Shown here piece after piece: positions 26,106 to 34,075 of a stretch of DNA of 35,550 bases; the first letter of the stretch is position 1, and each line of letters begins with the position of its first letter. Location: contig JAFLRN010000023.1 in assembly GCA_022511385.1 (NCBI GenBank), forward strand, positions 1-35,550, given 5' to 3'. The DNA is from Acetatifactor sp. Lineage in GTDB: Bacteria > Bacillota > Clostridia > Lachnospirales > Lachnospiraceae. Position numbers and translations under genes: made by a program. The notes beneath the pieces were generated by a model. That model was not told the DNA's origin. It made no database searches and was given only the letters and a program-made list of their open reading frames with translations.

Positions 26106-27215
26106 ATGAAGTACTTTGTTTTTAACAAGGCTTCGGACTATGAAAGGGGATACGGAGAACATATGACCTACCATTCCGCAGGACTTATCATGGAGGAAGG
26201 TTATTCTGGGAGGGCTTCCTTCTGGTCCCGCATTCTGGACAGCGTTTCCGACGGTACCGTGTGGCACAGACTGACCTGCAGTGCACCGAAGGCGGGACAG
26301 GCTGTGGTGAGAATTTCCTTTTATACCTCCGATGAGATCGTAATCCTGAACGGGGATGAGGCACTGGACTTAAGAAAGGTACTGCAGTCAGAGAAGCTTC
26401 TGCTCTCACAGAAGAAGGAAATCTTTCAACCCTTTCTGCGAAAGGAACTTCAGTTGGAGACTGACATTCTGCTGCACAGCCTGGCGGGGCGTTATCTATG
26501 GTTTTTGCTGGAGGTTTATCCACAGGAGCCAGGGCAGACGGAGATAGGCGATTTTATGGTATATTTTCCGGCTGAGAGCTGGACTGCTCATCTGCCCGAA
26601 ATATACCGCAGCGAAATGGGAAATGATTCCTTTTTGGACCGTTTCCTGTCAATCTATCAATCCATATATGATGACATCTCGTGGCAGATAAGAGAATTTG
26701 CGAACTGTCTGGACCCCTGGGTGGCGGGACCTGAGCTGCTGCATTGGCTCACCTCCTGGCTGGATGTGGAGGAGCCTTATATGTGGACGGAGGGACAGCT
26801 GCGATATCTGCTGGCGCATGCAATGGAATTTTTTGAGGCCAGGGGGACGGGAAAAGGCATTGAAATGTTTGTGGAGCTGTATACCGGAGAGACACCCTTT
26901 GTGATTGAATGGCAGGAATGGGAGGGGACCACGGATTTTCCTGGCAGGCTTCTGAAAAGCCTTTATGAGGATGATCCGTATAGCGTCACCGTGCTGGTGA
27001 GAGAGGAATGTATTCCGACTTATAAGGACCATCAAGCACTTCTCCGTTTGCTGGAGCAGATCAAGCCTGTGCAGATGGATATCCATCTGGTGGTGTTGGA
27101 GCCCTATATCTTCGTGGATGGATACTCTTATCTGGGCGTCAACAGCGTGTTGGGACAGTATACAAAAGCGGGACTTGGTAAGGGCGGCAGAATGAACCTT
27201 ACTATGATATCGTAA
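26106..27215 (+). CDS. Tail protein I-like baseplate protein (P2 gpI / TIGR02242-type)
   Basis: 369 residues, ATG after AAAGGGGAGTAGG. Residues about 155-275 carry the conserved core: HLPEIYRSEMGNDSFLDRFL, then SIYDDISWQIREF, DPWVAGPELLHWLTSWLD and ARGTGKGIEMFVELYTG. This is the phage tail protein domain found beside J proteins in phage and eCIS baseplates. The first ~150 residues are beta-rich and specific to this system. The C-terminal HLVVLEPYIFVDGYSYLGVN is a shared ending. Positioned after the two wedge proteins it likely attaches peripheral fibres or other outer components to the baseplate. Confidence 0.85.
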   Translation: MKYFVFNKASDYERGYGEHMTYHSAGLIMEEGYSGRASFWSRILDSVSDGTVWHRLTCSAPKAGQAVVRISFYTSDEIVILNGDEALDLRKVLQSEKLLLSQKKEIFQPFLRKELQLETDILLHSLAGRYLWFLLEVYPQEPGQTEIGDFMVYFPAESWTAHLPEIYRSEMGNDSFLDRFLSIYQSIYDDISWQIREFANCLDPWVAGPELLHWLTSWLDVEEPYMWTEGQLRYLLAHAMEFFEARGTGKGIEMFVELYTGETPFVIEWQEWEGTTDFPGRLLKSLYEDDPYSVTVLVREECIPTYKDHQALLRLLEQIKPVQMDIHLVVLEPYIFVDGYSYLGVNSVLGQYTKAGLGKGGRMNLTMIS

Positions 27216-27246
27216 CGGTAAGTTTTTGAGTGCAGGAGGTATAACC

Positions 27247-28980
27247 ATGAAAAATACGAAGTATTTTCCTTATGAAAGAAACAATTATTTTTACGGGAAG
27301 CTGCTTTCCGTGGATGATTTCCGTCTGGAGCAGAAGTACGGAAATGACAAGAGACGGATGCTGAACCGTTTTCTCTGTGGGGCCGGCGTGGTTACCGGAA
27401 TGAATGTGGTCGGAGTGGATGACACTACCATCCTGGTGGAGAGCGGATTGGCGTTGGATTATTCCGGGCGTGAGATTGTCATTGACGAACCGGTGGCCCG
27501 GAGACTGCAGACGCTGGAGGGTTTCAGTGATTATGAAGAGGATCGTAATACGGGCTATCTGTATCTGTGCGTGGATTATGAGGAGGAAGAGACCCAGGCA
27601 GTACATAGCATCAGCCACAGTGATCAGAAGGGGGATACTTCTTTTAATAAAATAAAGGAAAGCTACCGCTTGTATCTGACCCGCAATGAACCAGAGTTTC
27701 AAGGCCTGAATTACCGAAGCATCTACGAGACCGATCAAGTGATCTACTGGGACAAGGGGATACGAGTGCGCCAGAGCATGCCTAGATTTGTGTGCGGCGG
27801 GGATGGTGTCGAGCTTAAGATCGAGGTGGAAAATATGGGGCAGCAGGAGCATTTTGCCTTTTCCTATGAGCTGGAGCTGCAATGCCTGACCTATGAGGGG
27901 AGGCCGTGTCTTACAGTATCCTTTGATGAGCTGTTGTTTGAAAAGGCAGGGCGGTACACGGTTTCTTATCAGCTGAATGCGCTGAATGTAAAGGATACCG
28001 CGGCGGCTGTTTCTCTGGTACCGGACAGCTTTAAGATGAGGATCGGCCAGAATCAGACCGTGGAAAAGGCTGAGGCTCAGACCACTCTGCAGATCAGCAG
28101 CAGAAATGTGAGGGAGGAAGTGCGCCGTAATTACTACGACAAGGGAATGGAGCAGATTCTGAAAGGCAGCAGCCAGAGTATTTATCTTGCAAAAATTTCT
28201 CTGTTAAGGGCTGGGGAAGTGGTGGTCATCAATGAAATCGAGAAGATGCCTTTTCAGCAGTATGCGGCCGTCAGCTTTCTGCAGGATGCCATGATCAGGA
28301 TGCTGGAACAGGGTGGGATTGGACAGAGTATGGATGGAGACCGACAAGGCGAAACAGCCATGAATGGCCGCAGGGATCCTTATGGCGTGGATATGTCGGA
28401 AGGGGTGGAGGAAATAGAGCTGGGAGCGGGCTCCGTCAAAGGGAAAAAACTGTTTAGCCGGGAAATCTCCCATGGCTTGGGGATTGGCCGTACCGCCATT
28501 ATTCTCAGCTTAGAAGGCGAAACTTCACAGGAAGAATATTTTGGCGCAGGCGGAATCTTCAGAAACAATCTACCCAAGGTGGAGCTGGCAGCAAAGACGG
28601 ATTTCCAGAGAGGCGTTTTTGTGATCGGTGTACGGGTGCTGTCAGCAGATATGCAGGACAAGATCCGGGTTCACTGGACGGCGGTTCGCGACCGCAAGGA
28701 GATTCTTCAGGAGAAAAAGGAGCGCAGGATCTTTATACGCCCCAATGTGCTGAACTTAAATACCAGGGAGAGTTATTTTCTGGAGGCAGTGTGCAGCAAC
28801 ATGAATGAGACGGGGGTAGTATGGCAGGTCAAGGATCACGGCGGCACCATAGACGAGAACGGAATGTACACGGCCCCCAACACGGCCGGCGTCTATGAAG
28901 TGACAGCTGTGAGTGCGGCTTACCCCGAGGTAAAGGCCTCTATTTTTGTCATAGTGAAAGAAAAGGATGTAAACAAATGA
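27247..28980 (+). CDS. CIS-associated protein of unknown role with C-terminal Ig-like domain
   Basis: 577 residues from the ATG at 27247, placed six bases after AGGAGGT; an upstream in-frame TTG at 27226 is ignored. The N-terminus YFPYERNNYFYGKLLSVDDF, then KRRMLNRFLCGAGVVTG, resembles an unnamed family I recall from eCIS operons of other bacteria. The middle is beta-rich with coil-forming stretches. Residues about 490-575 contain VVWQVKDHGGTIDENGMYTA followed by an AGVYEVTAVSA stretch, the pattern of a bacterial Ig-like (Big) fold used in surface proteins. Its place after the gpI-like gene suggests a peripheral baseplate or receptor-contacting component. Its stop overlaps the next start by four bases. 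Confidence 0.7.
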   Translation: MKNTKYFPYERNNYFYGKLLSVDDFRLEQKYGNDKRRMLNRFLCGAGVVTGMNVVGVDDTTILVESGLALDYSGREIVIDEPVARRLQTLEGFSDYEEDRNTGYLYLCVDYEEEETQAVHSISHSDQKGDTSFNKIKESYRLYLTRNEPEFQGLNYRSIYETDQVIYWDKGIRVRQSMPRFVCGGDGVELKIEVENMGQQEHFAFSYELELQCLTYEGRPCLTVSFDELLFEKAGRYTVSYQLNALNVKDTAAAVSLVPDSFKMRIGQNQTVEKAEAQTTLQISSRNVREEVRRNYYDKGMEQILKGSSQSIYLAKISLLRAGEVVVINEIEKMPFQQYAAVSFLQDAMIRMLEQGGIGQSMDGDRQGETAMNGRRDPYGVDMSEGVEEIELGAGSVKGKKLFSREISHGLGIGRTAIILSLEGETSQEEYFGAGGIFRNNLPKVELAAKTDFQRGVFVIGVRVLSADMQDKIRVHWTAVRDRKEILQEKKERRIFIRPNVLNLNTRESYFLEAVCSNMNETGVVWQVKDHGGTIDENGMYTAPNTAGVYEVTAVSAAYPEVKASIFVIVKEKDVNK

Positions 28981-31079
28981 TCATTCAAAGATTGGACAAA
29001 TGCTATGAAGTCATTCGTCAATTGAGCTGCGCGAGCAGGATGGCGGAATATTTATGTCAGGAACAGCAGGAAGCTTATCTGCTGGTCAGAATCGCAGAGC
29101 CCACTCTGGCAAAAAGATTTACCCTGTTTCTGGAGGAGAAAATCGGTGGAACGGAATTTCCGGACTATAAAGGCTGCTTTCGGGCGGACGGAGTCTTTTA
29201 TGCCGTTTTTACCTACAGCCCGGAACGGACGCTTGCAGACAGACTGGGTGTGGGGGACTGTACCAGAAGGGAGAGGGCCGAGATTGCCCGCAGGCTGTTG
29301 GAACAGATGCTGCTGCGCAGTCCACATCCGTATTTTATGAGGTATGCATTGAGCCCGGATAGGATCACGGTGTCAGGCAGCCTGAATGTGGCCTGGAATT
29401 ACCACCTGGAAGAGGTGAGGACTTTTGACTATTGTACCATGGAGGCGGTGAGCCGGAGACTTTCGGAAGTAATGCGGCTTTTGTTTGAGGAGGAAATTAA
29501 GGGAAAGCGGTATCCACTGCTGGAGGATTATCTTCTTGTCCTGGAGGAGGGAAACATATCCGGCTACCTGGAGCTGTACCGGGAGTTTCTGCCCGCATAT
29601 GAGGAACTGTGCGGGGAAGGACAGGAGACGGTGCTGCCCCAGGCCCTTCCGATCCGGCTGTGGGAGGGCTGCAAGAAGATCGGGGAAAAGCCGGATTCCC
29701 TGAAAGGGTATTTCTCTATTGGAAAGAGGTATGTGGCAAAGAAACTGGCATTTGTTCTGATATTGTTTATCCTATTGCTGGTTGTGCTGCTGCCAATTCT
29801 CTTTCTCAGGCTGATTTATCCCTTCGTGGAATCACGGTTCCTGACAAAGACCATGGTCATCCATTCGGAGGATACGGTGGGGTATACCGGCAAAGTGCGG
29901 CTGGTGGGAGATTTGGAAGCGGACAATGTGATCTTTATCGGTACATTGACAGAGGGGAAGATCAACGGCCAGGGAATGCTCTATGATTCGGAAGGGAACC
30001 TGATATATCGCGGTGACTTTCTGGAAGACCAGTACTCAGGTATGGGCGAGACCTTTCATCAGAATGGGAAGGTGGAGTATACAGGACAGTTTATAGCAGG
30101 TGAGTACGAAGGGATGGGAAAACTGTATGACGAAGATGGTATTTTGATCTATGAAGGTGGTTTTTCAGGAGGAGCGTATGAGGGGAGAGGTTTTTTCTAT
30201 CGATCAGGTGAATTGATTTATGAGGGGGACTTTTCCAAGGGTCTGTATGAAGGAAATGGCAGGCTCTATTATAGCGGCGGAGTTCTGGCATACGAGGGCG
30301 GGTTTTCCAAGGGGCGGTATGAAGGGAGTGGTTTGCTTTTCTATCCTGACGGAAATATACGGTATAGCGGCAGCTTTGTCAAAGGATCATATGAAGGAGC
30401 GGGTGTGTTATTTTACACGAATGGCGTTGCTTCTTACGAGGGTGAGCTCTTACAGGGACAGAGATCCGGCAGGGGAAAAGCGTATGATGAAGGAGGGGAG
30501 CTTCTCTACGACGGAGAATTTTCGCAAGACCGATATGAAGGTGAGGGGATCTTATACGAAAATGGCCAGGTCCTCAGCCAGGGCAGTTTTCACCAGGACA
30601 TCCTGACATCGGGATTTTCCATTTCTTATGACGAACAGGGGAAGATGCTCTATCAGGGCAGCATCAAGAACGGGCTCTATGATGGAGAGGGAAAGCTTTA
30701 TTCGGGAGGAAGGCTTCTGTATGACGGAACGTTTGAGCAGGGAAAATATTCCGGCAAGGGCAGACTGTATGACAAGGAAACAGAGCAGTTGTTGTATGAC
30801 GGCAGCTTTTATCAGGGATTCTACGACGGAGAAGGGATGCTATATGACCCTGTGAGCGGTTATCTGATCTACGAGGGAGACTTCCGGGATGGTCAATATA
30901 ACGGCCATGGAAGTGAATATGCCGAAGGAATTTTAATCTATAAAGGTGAGTTCTTTATGGGTAAATACAACGGCAAGGGGACTCTGTATGATAAGACTAC
31001 TGGAGCAGTGATATCTGATGGCATATTTAAAAACAATCAATTCATGGTTGAGCCCACAGGTTCGAAGCAAGAAGAGTGA
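28977..31079 (+). CDS. Pseudokinase-like / transmembrane / MORN-repeat protein
   Basis: 700 residues, start overlapping the previous stop (ATGA). Residues 1-240 read like a degenerate Ser/Thr kinase fold: LLVRI in place of the lysine strand, FTYSPERTLADRL as hinge, and LSPDRITVSG (125-134) where kinases have LKPDNILV, followed by LNVAWNYHLEEV instead of a DFG strand. The catalytic His-Arg-Asp and DFG aspartates are missing. A single hydrophobic helix spans about 257-280, preceded by KRYVAKK, so the N-terminus should be cytoplasmic. From about 328 to 690 come 15 consecutive units of 23-25 residues of MORN type (consensus G-Y-G-G-G-LY...G-L-YEG-F). The MORN part would be outside the membrane. 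This layout recalls EssB-type pseudokinase anchors only by analogy. Within this operon it is the obvious candidate membrane tether. Confidence 0.8.
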   Translation: MIIQRLDKCYEVIRQLSCASRMAEYLCQEQQEAYLLVRIAEPTLAKRFTLFLEEKIGGTEFPDYKGCFRADGVFYAVFTYSPERTLADRLGVGDCTRRERAEIARRLLEQMLLRSPHPYFMRYALSPDRITVSGSLNVAWNYHLEEVRTFDYCTMEAVSRRLSEVMRLLFEEEIKGKRYPLLEDYLLVLEEGNISGYLELYREFLPAYEELCGEGQETVLPQALPIRLWEGCKKIGEKPDSLKGYFSIGKRYVAKKLAFVLILFILLLVVLLPILFLRLIYPFVESRFLTKTMVIHSEDTVGYTGKVRLVGDLEADNVIFIGTLTEGKINGQGMLYDSEGNLIYRGDFLEDQYSGMGETFHQNGKVEYTGQFIAGEYEGMGKLYDEDGILIYEGGFSGGAYEGRGFFYRSGELIYEGDFSKGLYEGNGRLYYSGGVLAYEGGFSKGRYEGSGLLFYPDGNIRYSGSFVKGSYEGAGVLFYTNGVASYEGELLQGQRSGRGKAYDEGGELLYDGEFSQDRYEGEGILYENGQVLSQGSFHQDILTSGFSISYDEQGKMLYQGSIKNGLYDGEGKLYSGGRLLYDGTFEQGKYSGKGRLYDKETEQLLYDGSFYQGFYDGEGMLYDPVSGYLIYEGDFRDGQYNGHGSEYAEGILIYKGEFFMGKYNGKGTLYDKTTGAVISDGIFKNNQFMVEPTGSKQEE

Positions 31080-31080
31080 G

Positions 31081-31116
31081 AGGGAGGATAGAGCATAGAG
31101 GGAGGATAGAGCATAG
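31081..31116 (+). repeat. Exact 18-bp tandem duplication containing the ribosome binding site
   Basis: AGGGAGGATAGAGCATAG is present twice head-to-tail (31081-31098 and 31099-31116) and is followed immediately by the ATG at 31117. Each copy carries GGGAGG, so the DUF4255 gene has two candidate ribosome sites. Such a repeat can change copy number by slippage. Confidence 0.95.
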
Positions 31117-31725
31117 ATGGCAGATTATATGATCATGGCAGAAGTGGGGAACGCATTGGTACGCCTGTTGCGAAAAGAATTGGTGCCAGAGCTTATTAAG
31201 AGCGATGCCGGTATTGGCCTGGCCTCACCGGCGGATAAGGGGGATATATCTCTTTGCGTTCATCTGTATGATGTGAACGAGAGTAAAAAATATCGTGTGA
31301 GCGGAATGATATCGGATGGAGTGGACAGCCAGAAATTTCCGCCCATTCATTTGACGCTGTCTTATATGATCACGGCATTTTCCGAAAGCGACGTGAAGTT
31401 CCGCTCCGAGGAAGAGCAGAGGATATTGGGCAGGGTTTCCCAGGTACTGCTGGATTATCCAATCTTTGATCCGGATACCATGGAATTTGGCACAGGGGGC
31501 GGAGATGACAAAATATGGATAGAAATGGTCCAAACAGACATAGAAGAAAGATCAAAGGTATGGAACTTTCCCAATCTGGCACCAAAACTGTCGTTGTTTT
31601 ACAGCATAGGTCCAGTGGCGGTGGAGTCTTCGAAGACACAGAAGATCCGGCGTGTGCAGGAGATTGAGTTTCGGGGGGATGCTGCGGGGAAGCCTTTTGC
31701 AAAGCTGTTTCGGAGGAAACGCTAA
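31117..31725 (+). CDS. DUF4255 / Pvc16-like tail terminator protein
   Basis: 202 residues. Motifs LVRLLRKELVPE, ISLCVHLYDVNE, then PPIHLTLSYMITAFS and EEQRILGRVSQVLLDYP are the DUF4255 pattern. The well-studied member, Afp16/Pvc16, caps the end of the tube and sheath and sets tail length. It lies after the MORN-protein gene and before an unknown gene and the PAAR-like tip gene, in the same transcription unit. It is near the usual length for this domain. Confidence 0.92.
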   Translation: MADYMIMAEVGNALVRLLRKELVPELIKSDAGIGLASPADKGDISLCVHLYDVNESKKYRVSGMISDGVDSQKFPPIHLTLSYMITAFSESDVKFRSEEEQRILGRVSQVLLDYPIFDPDTMEFGTGGGDDKIWIEMVQTDIEERSKVWNFPNLAPKLSLFYSIGPVAVESSKTQKIRRVQEIEFRGDAAGKPFAKLFRRKR

Positions 31726-31759
31726 ATAAGAAACCCCTAAGCGGGCAGGAGGGATTGGA

Positions 31760-32536
31760 ATGAAATATATGACAATAGGACTGAGGAGAGAGGTATCGCT
31801 GGTTTTGCTGCCCATTGATGATTTCACAGATAGGATCATTACGGGTTCCCAGCTGCGTGTGTATACGAGGGAAGATAATGTATCTTCTTTCCGAAAGCCA
31901 GACGGTTATCATGTTTTCTGTGACCTTGTGGGAAGTGAAGCTGAGATTTGTATGGAGGGGCCGCTTTATCAGAAGAAGATCCTAAAGCTGCCCATAGGTC
32001 TGGAGGAACCGATTGTCTATCAGGTAAGGGTGCTCCCGGGAATCTGTTATCCTCTTCCGCAGGGAACGACGGTTGTCCGCGGAGTATTGCCGGAGGGGAG
32101 TGTGATCAGGCTGTTTTTCCCGAGGCAGAAAAGAAGATGCAAGCTTTTGTATGATTATGATCCCGGCATACATAGGGAGGAGCTGTCCTTATTCCGGCCA
32201 TATGAGATGTCACTGGAGGGAAAAACCTTGTGCATCTGCGAAAAGGAAAAGGATCTGGAATTCTTCCGGGTATCTGATCAAAAAGGAAATATCTGCATTT
32301 TGGAACATCCGCTTTCAAAGGCTTATCAGAAGACAAGCGCCAGCGTATATCCGGTGTACGAGGCTGCTGCCGGGGAGGACGGGAGCTTTTATCTTCCCAT
32401 CAGCAGGCTGACGGAGGATGAGACCTGTGTCTGTGTTTTGATGGGGACCGGCAAGGAAGAGAAGACCTGTGAGATTGCGATAGCAGCGGGAAAAGAGAAT
32501 TGGATCACAGAGGATGTGTGGAAGGAGGAAAGTTAG
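31760..32536 (+). CDS. Unknown CIS-operon protein, beta-rich
   Basis: 258 residues, with AGGAGGG before the ATG. I do not recognise a named family. The protein is beta-rich: LRREVSLVLLPIDDFT at the start, IVYQVRVLPGICYP with PLPQGTTVVRGVLPEGSVI in the middle, and a second half with repeated short strands. The middle part resembles the carboxypeptidase-regulatory-like or fimbrial-type beta-sandwich seen beside DUF4255 genes in other CIS loci, but this is a guess. There is no signal peptide or membrane helix. Its stop TAG is directly followed by the PAAR-like ATG, so they are co-translated. Confidence 0.65.
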   Translation: MKYMTIGLRREVSLVLLPIDDFTDRIITGSQLRVYTREDNVSSFRKPDGYHVFCDLVGSEAEICMEGPLYQKKILKLPIGLEEPIVYQVRVLPGICYPLPQGTTVVRGVLPEGSVIRLFFPRQKRRCKLLYDYDPGIHREELSLFRPYEMSLEGKTLCICEKEKDLEFFRVSDQKGNICILEHPLSKAYQKTSASVYPVYEAAAGEDGSFYLPISRLTEDETCVCVLMGTGKEEKTCEIAIAAGKENWITEDVWKEES

Positions 32537-32920
32537 ATGGGCTTTGGCGTATTTGGCGGCGCAGCGCTTATGTGCAGCTTTGGAATGGCGCCTTCTACGT
32601 TGACGGTGCTCCCGGCAGCCCGGGTGATGGGCAAGATGCCCATGGCCAGTATCATGGATCAGGCGCCCATGGTCAATATCCTACCCTTTGGCATGTGCAG
32701 CTCATTGGCTAATCCCACTGTCGCTTCCGCCACGGCTGCGGCGCTGGGTGTTCTGACTCCCATGCCATGCATTCCTGTCATTCCGGCCCCCTGGGCACCA
32801 GGGAGTCCCACTGTGACGGTGGGAGGAAAACCGTGTTTAAATAACAGCAGCAAATGTATGTGCGCCTATGGAGGAATGATTCAGATACAGAATCCTGGAA
32901 CGACGAATGTGCAATTATAA
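32537..32920 (+). CDS. PAAR-like spike tip protein (DUF4280)
   Basis: 127 residues, starting directly after the previous stop, with GGAGGAAAG upstream. FGGAALMCSFGMAPSTL, IMDQAPMVNILPFGMCSS, then NPTV, a proline-rich middle and KPCLNNSSKCMCAYGGMIQI are the DUF4280 pattern. Cys residues at these positions and the Gly-rich turns suggest a metal-bound or disulfide-stabilised cone. PAAR proteins sharpen the spike and may carry cargo. Here it is separate from the spike gene and from the toxin, so it is probably a generic tip. Confidence 0.88.
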   Translation: MGFGVFGGAALMCSFGMAPSTLTVLPAARVMGKMPMASIMDQAPMVNILPFGMCSSLANPTVASATAAALGVLTPMPCIPVIPAPWAPGSPTVTVGGKPCLNNSSKCMCAYGGMIQIQNPGTTNVQL

Positions 32921-32922
32921 AA

Positions 32923-33029
32923 GCGCGAGAAGAAGTTCTAAGTCTGCAAAGTACGCAGACTAAGAACTTCTAACGGCATCGGAGATGCCTTTCTCGCGCG
33001 GAAGAATGCCAAATATTTGGCATTCTTCC
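32923..33029 (+). repeat. Structured intergenic element, copy B
   Basis: Outer stem GCGCGAGAA (32923-32931) pairs with TTCTCGCGC (32991-32999). Nested inside, AGAAGTTCTAAGTCTGC (32931-32947) pairs with GCAGACTAAGAACTTCT (32955-32971) with the same A-A mismatch as copy A and the same loop AAAGTAC; a further small hairpin GGCATC/GATGCC follows. The final hairpin GAAGAATGCC (33001-33010) / GGCATTCTTC (33019-33028) is identical in its arms to copy A. The stems differ in sequence but keep pairing, which is a covariation pattern. Confidence 0.8.
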
Positions 33030-33059
33030 GGGGTGGCTTATGTAATAGGAGGTATAGGA

Positions 33060-34043
33060 ATGGGTTGGATAATGGTATTGGTATTTGTATTGGTGTTAGT
33101 GGCTATGTTGGTGGGGGTTTTGGTGCAGAGGAACAGGTGTCTCAGGCTGGAGCAGGCGTTGGAGGAAGGACGGCGCAGGGAGGCAGCTGCGGCTGAGAGA
33201 GAGGTTATTTATGGGCGGCTCCTTCCTGGAAAGCTGCTTCAGTTATTTCAGCAGGGGGAGCCGGAGAAGCTGCGGATCGGTGAGGAAAAGAGCGTTAGGG
33301 CAGCAGTTCTGGCTTATAATATACCCGGTTTTGAGAGGATTGTTCGCCAGCAGAGTGCGGAGGAGATATTTGATTTTGTGAATAAAAATTTAGGTCTTGT
33401 GGTTCCGTGTATTCTGTATCAGGAGGGAGAGATTGATGAATATGTGGATGCGGGGCTGTCGGCTTTTTTTCTGAACGCTCCGGAGAGAGCTTTGCGCTCG
33501 GCTGTCTCTGTCTGTGAAGCTTTAAGTCAGTCAGGCAGTCGGGAGATATATTCTATTGGGCTTACATATGGTGATGTGATGGTGGGAATGGTGGGGCATG
33601 AGAAGCGCTTTGGAACTCTTACGATCTCAGAGACCACAGGGCTGGCGGATTTTTTGCAGGAGCTGGCTGTGCGTTACCGTGCCAGGATACTGATCACGGG
33701 GAGCCTGAAGCAGCAGATACCCGACTTTGACAAGAGCTATAACAGCCGGTATCTTGGCGATATTTTTCTAAAGTCATCCAGACTCACGGAAGAACTCTAC
33801 GATGTTTACGATGGGGATGAGCCGGTGGATAAAAACGGGAAACGTAAGACCAGGCTGATATTTCAAGAGGGCGTGGAGTTGTTTCAACATAAAAAATTCC
33901 AGGATGCAAGGCTGCATTTTATTGAAGTGCTGAAGGTCAACCGCATGGATGGCGCAGCAAAGGAATACTTATATCTCTGTAACAGGTATATCGCGAATAA
34001 GGATTCCGGGGAGGACAAGCCGACTTATCTGGACGTCTATTGA
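33060..34043 (+). CDS. Membrane-anchored degenerate class III cyclase-homology protein with TPR-like tail
   Basis: 327 residues from ATG 33060, which has AGGAGGT six bases before; an open frame from 32985 runs through the hairpin element and is not a believable start. A transmembrane helix (about 3-23) is followed by an Arg/Glu-rich coil. Residues about 80-245 follow the adenylate/guanylate cyclase fold: AYNIPGFERI, EYVDAGLSAFF, then SIGLTYGDVMVGMVGHEKRF and a TISETTGLADFLQEL stretch. The metal-binding aspartates are replaced: N87 instead of the first Asp, and DA (130-131) where active enzymes have GD. I infer an inactive or ligand-sensing domain. The last ~60 residues (FQEGVELFQHKKFQDARLHF) are TPR-like, often seen in such cyclases. 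The neighbouring genes suggest a signalling or anchoring role around the CIS. Confidence 0.78.
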   Translation: MGWIMVLVFVLVLVAMLVGVLVQRNRCLRLEQALEEGRRREAAAAEREVIYGRLLPGKLLQLFQQGEPEKLRIGEEKSVRAAVLAYNIPGFERIVRQQSAEEIFDFVNKNLGLVVPCILYQEGEIDEYVDAGLSAFFLNAPERALRSAVSVCEALSQSGSREIYSIGLTYGDVMVGMVGHEKRFGTLTISETTGLADFLQELAVRYRARILITGSLKQQIPDFDKSYNSRYLGDIFLKSSRLTEELYDVYDGDEPVDKNGKRKTRLIFQEGVELFQHKKFQDARLHFIEVLKVNRMDGAAKEYLYLCNRYIANKDSGEDKPTYLDVY

Positions 34044-34075
34044 CAGTACAGTGGGGTGGTTTTGGGGGATTGGCA

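Noticed and set aside
9287..32920. Intact contractile prophage
   Set aside because: No terminase, portal, capsid, integrase, holin or endolysin genes are visible, and a regulator and toxin-immunity pair accompany the tail genes.
9287..32920. Canonical type VI secretion system
   Set aside because: No TssJ/TssL/TssM membrane complex and no ClpV-type ATPase; the AAA+ protein has the eCIS layout, and LysM plus DUF4255 proteins are eCIS features.
32985..33059. N-terminal extension of the cyclase-like protein
   Set aside because: This stretch lies in hairpin element B; the ATG at 33060 has a perfect ribosome site six bases upstream.
33060..34043. Active adenylate or guanylate cyclase
   Set aside because: Both expected metal-binding aspartates are replaced, so activity should not be assumed.
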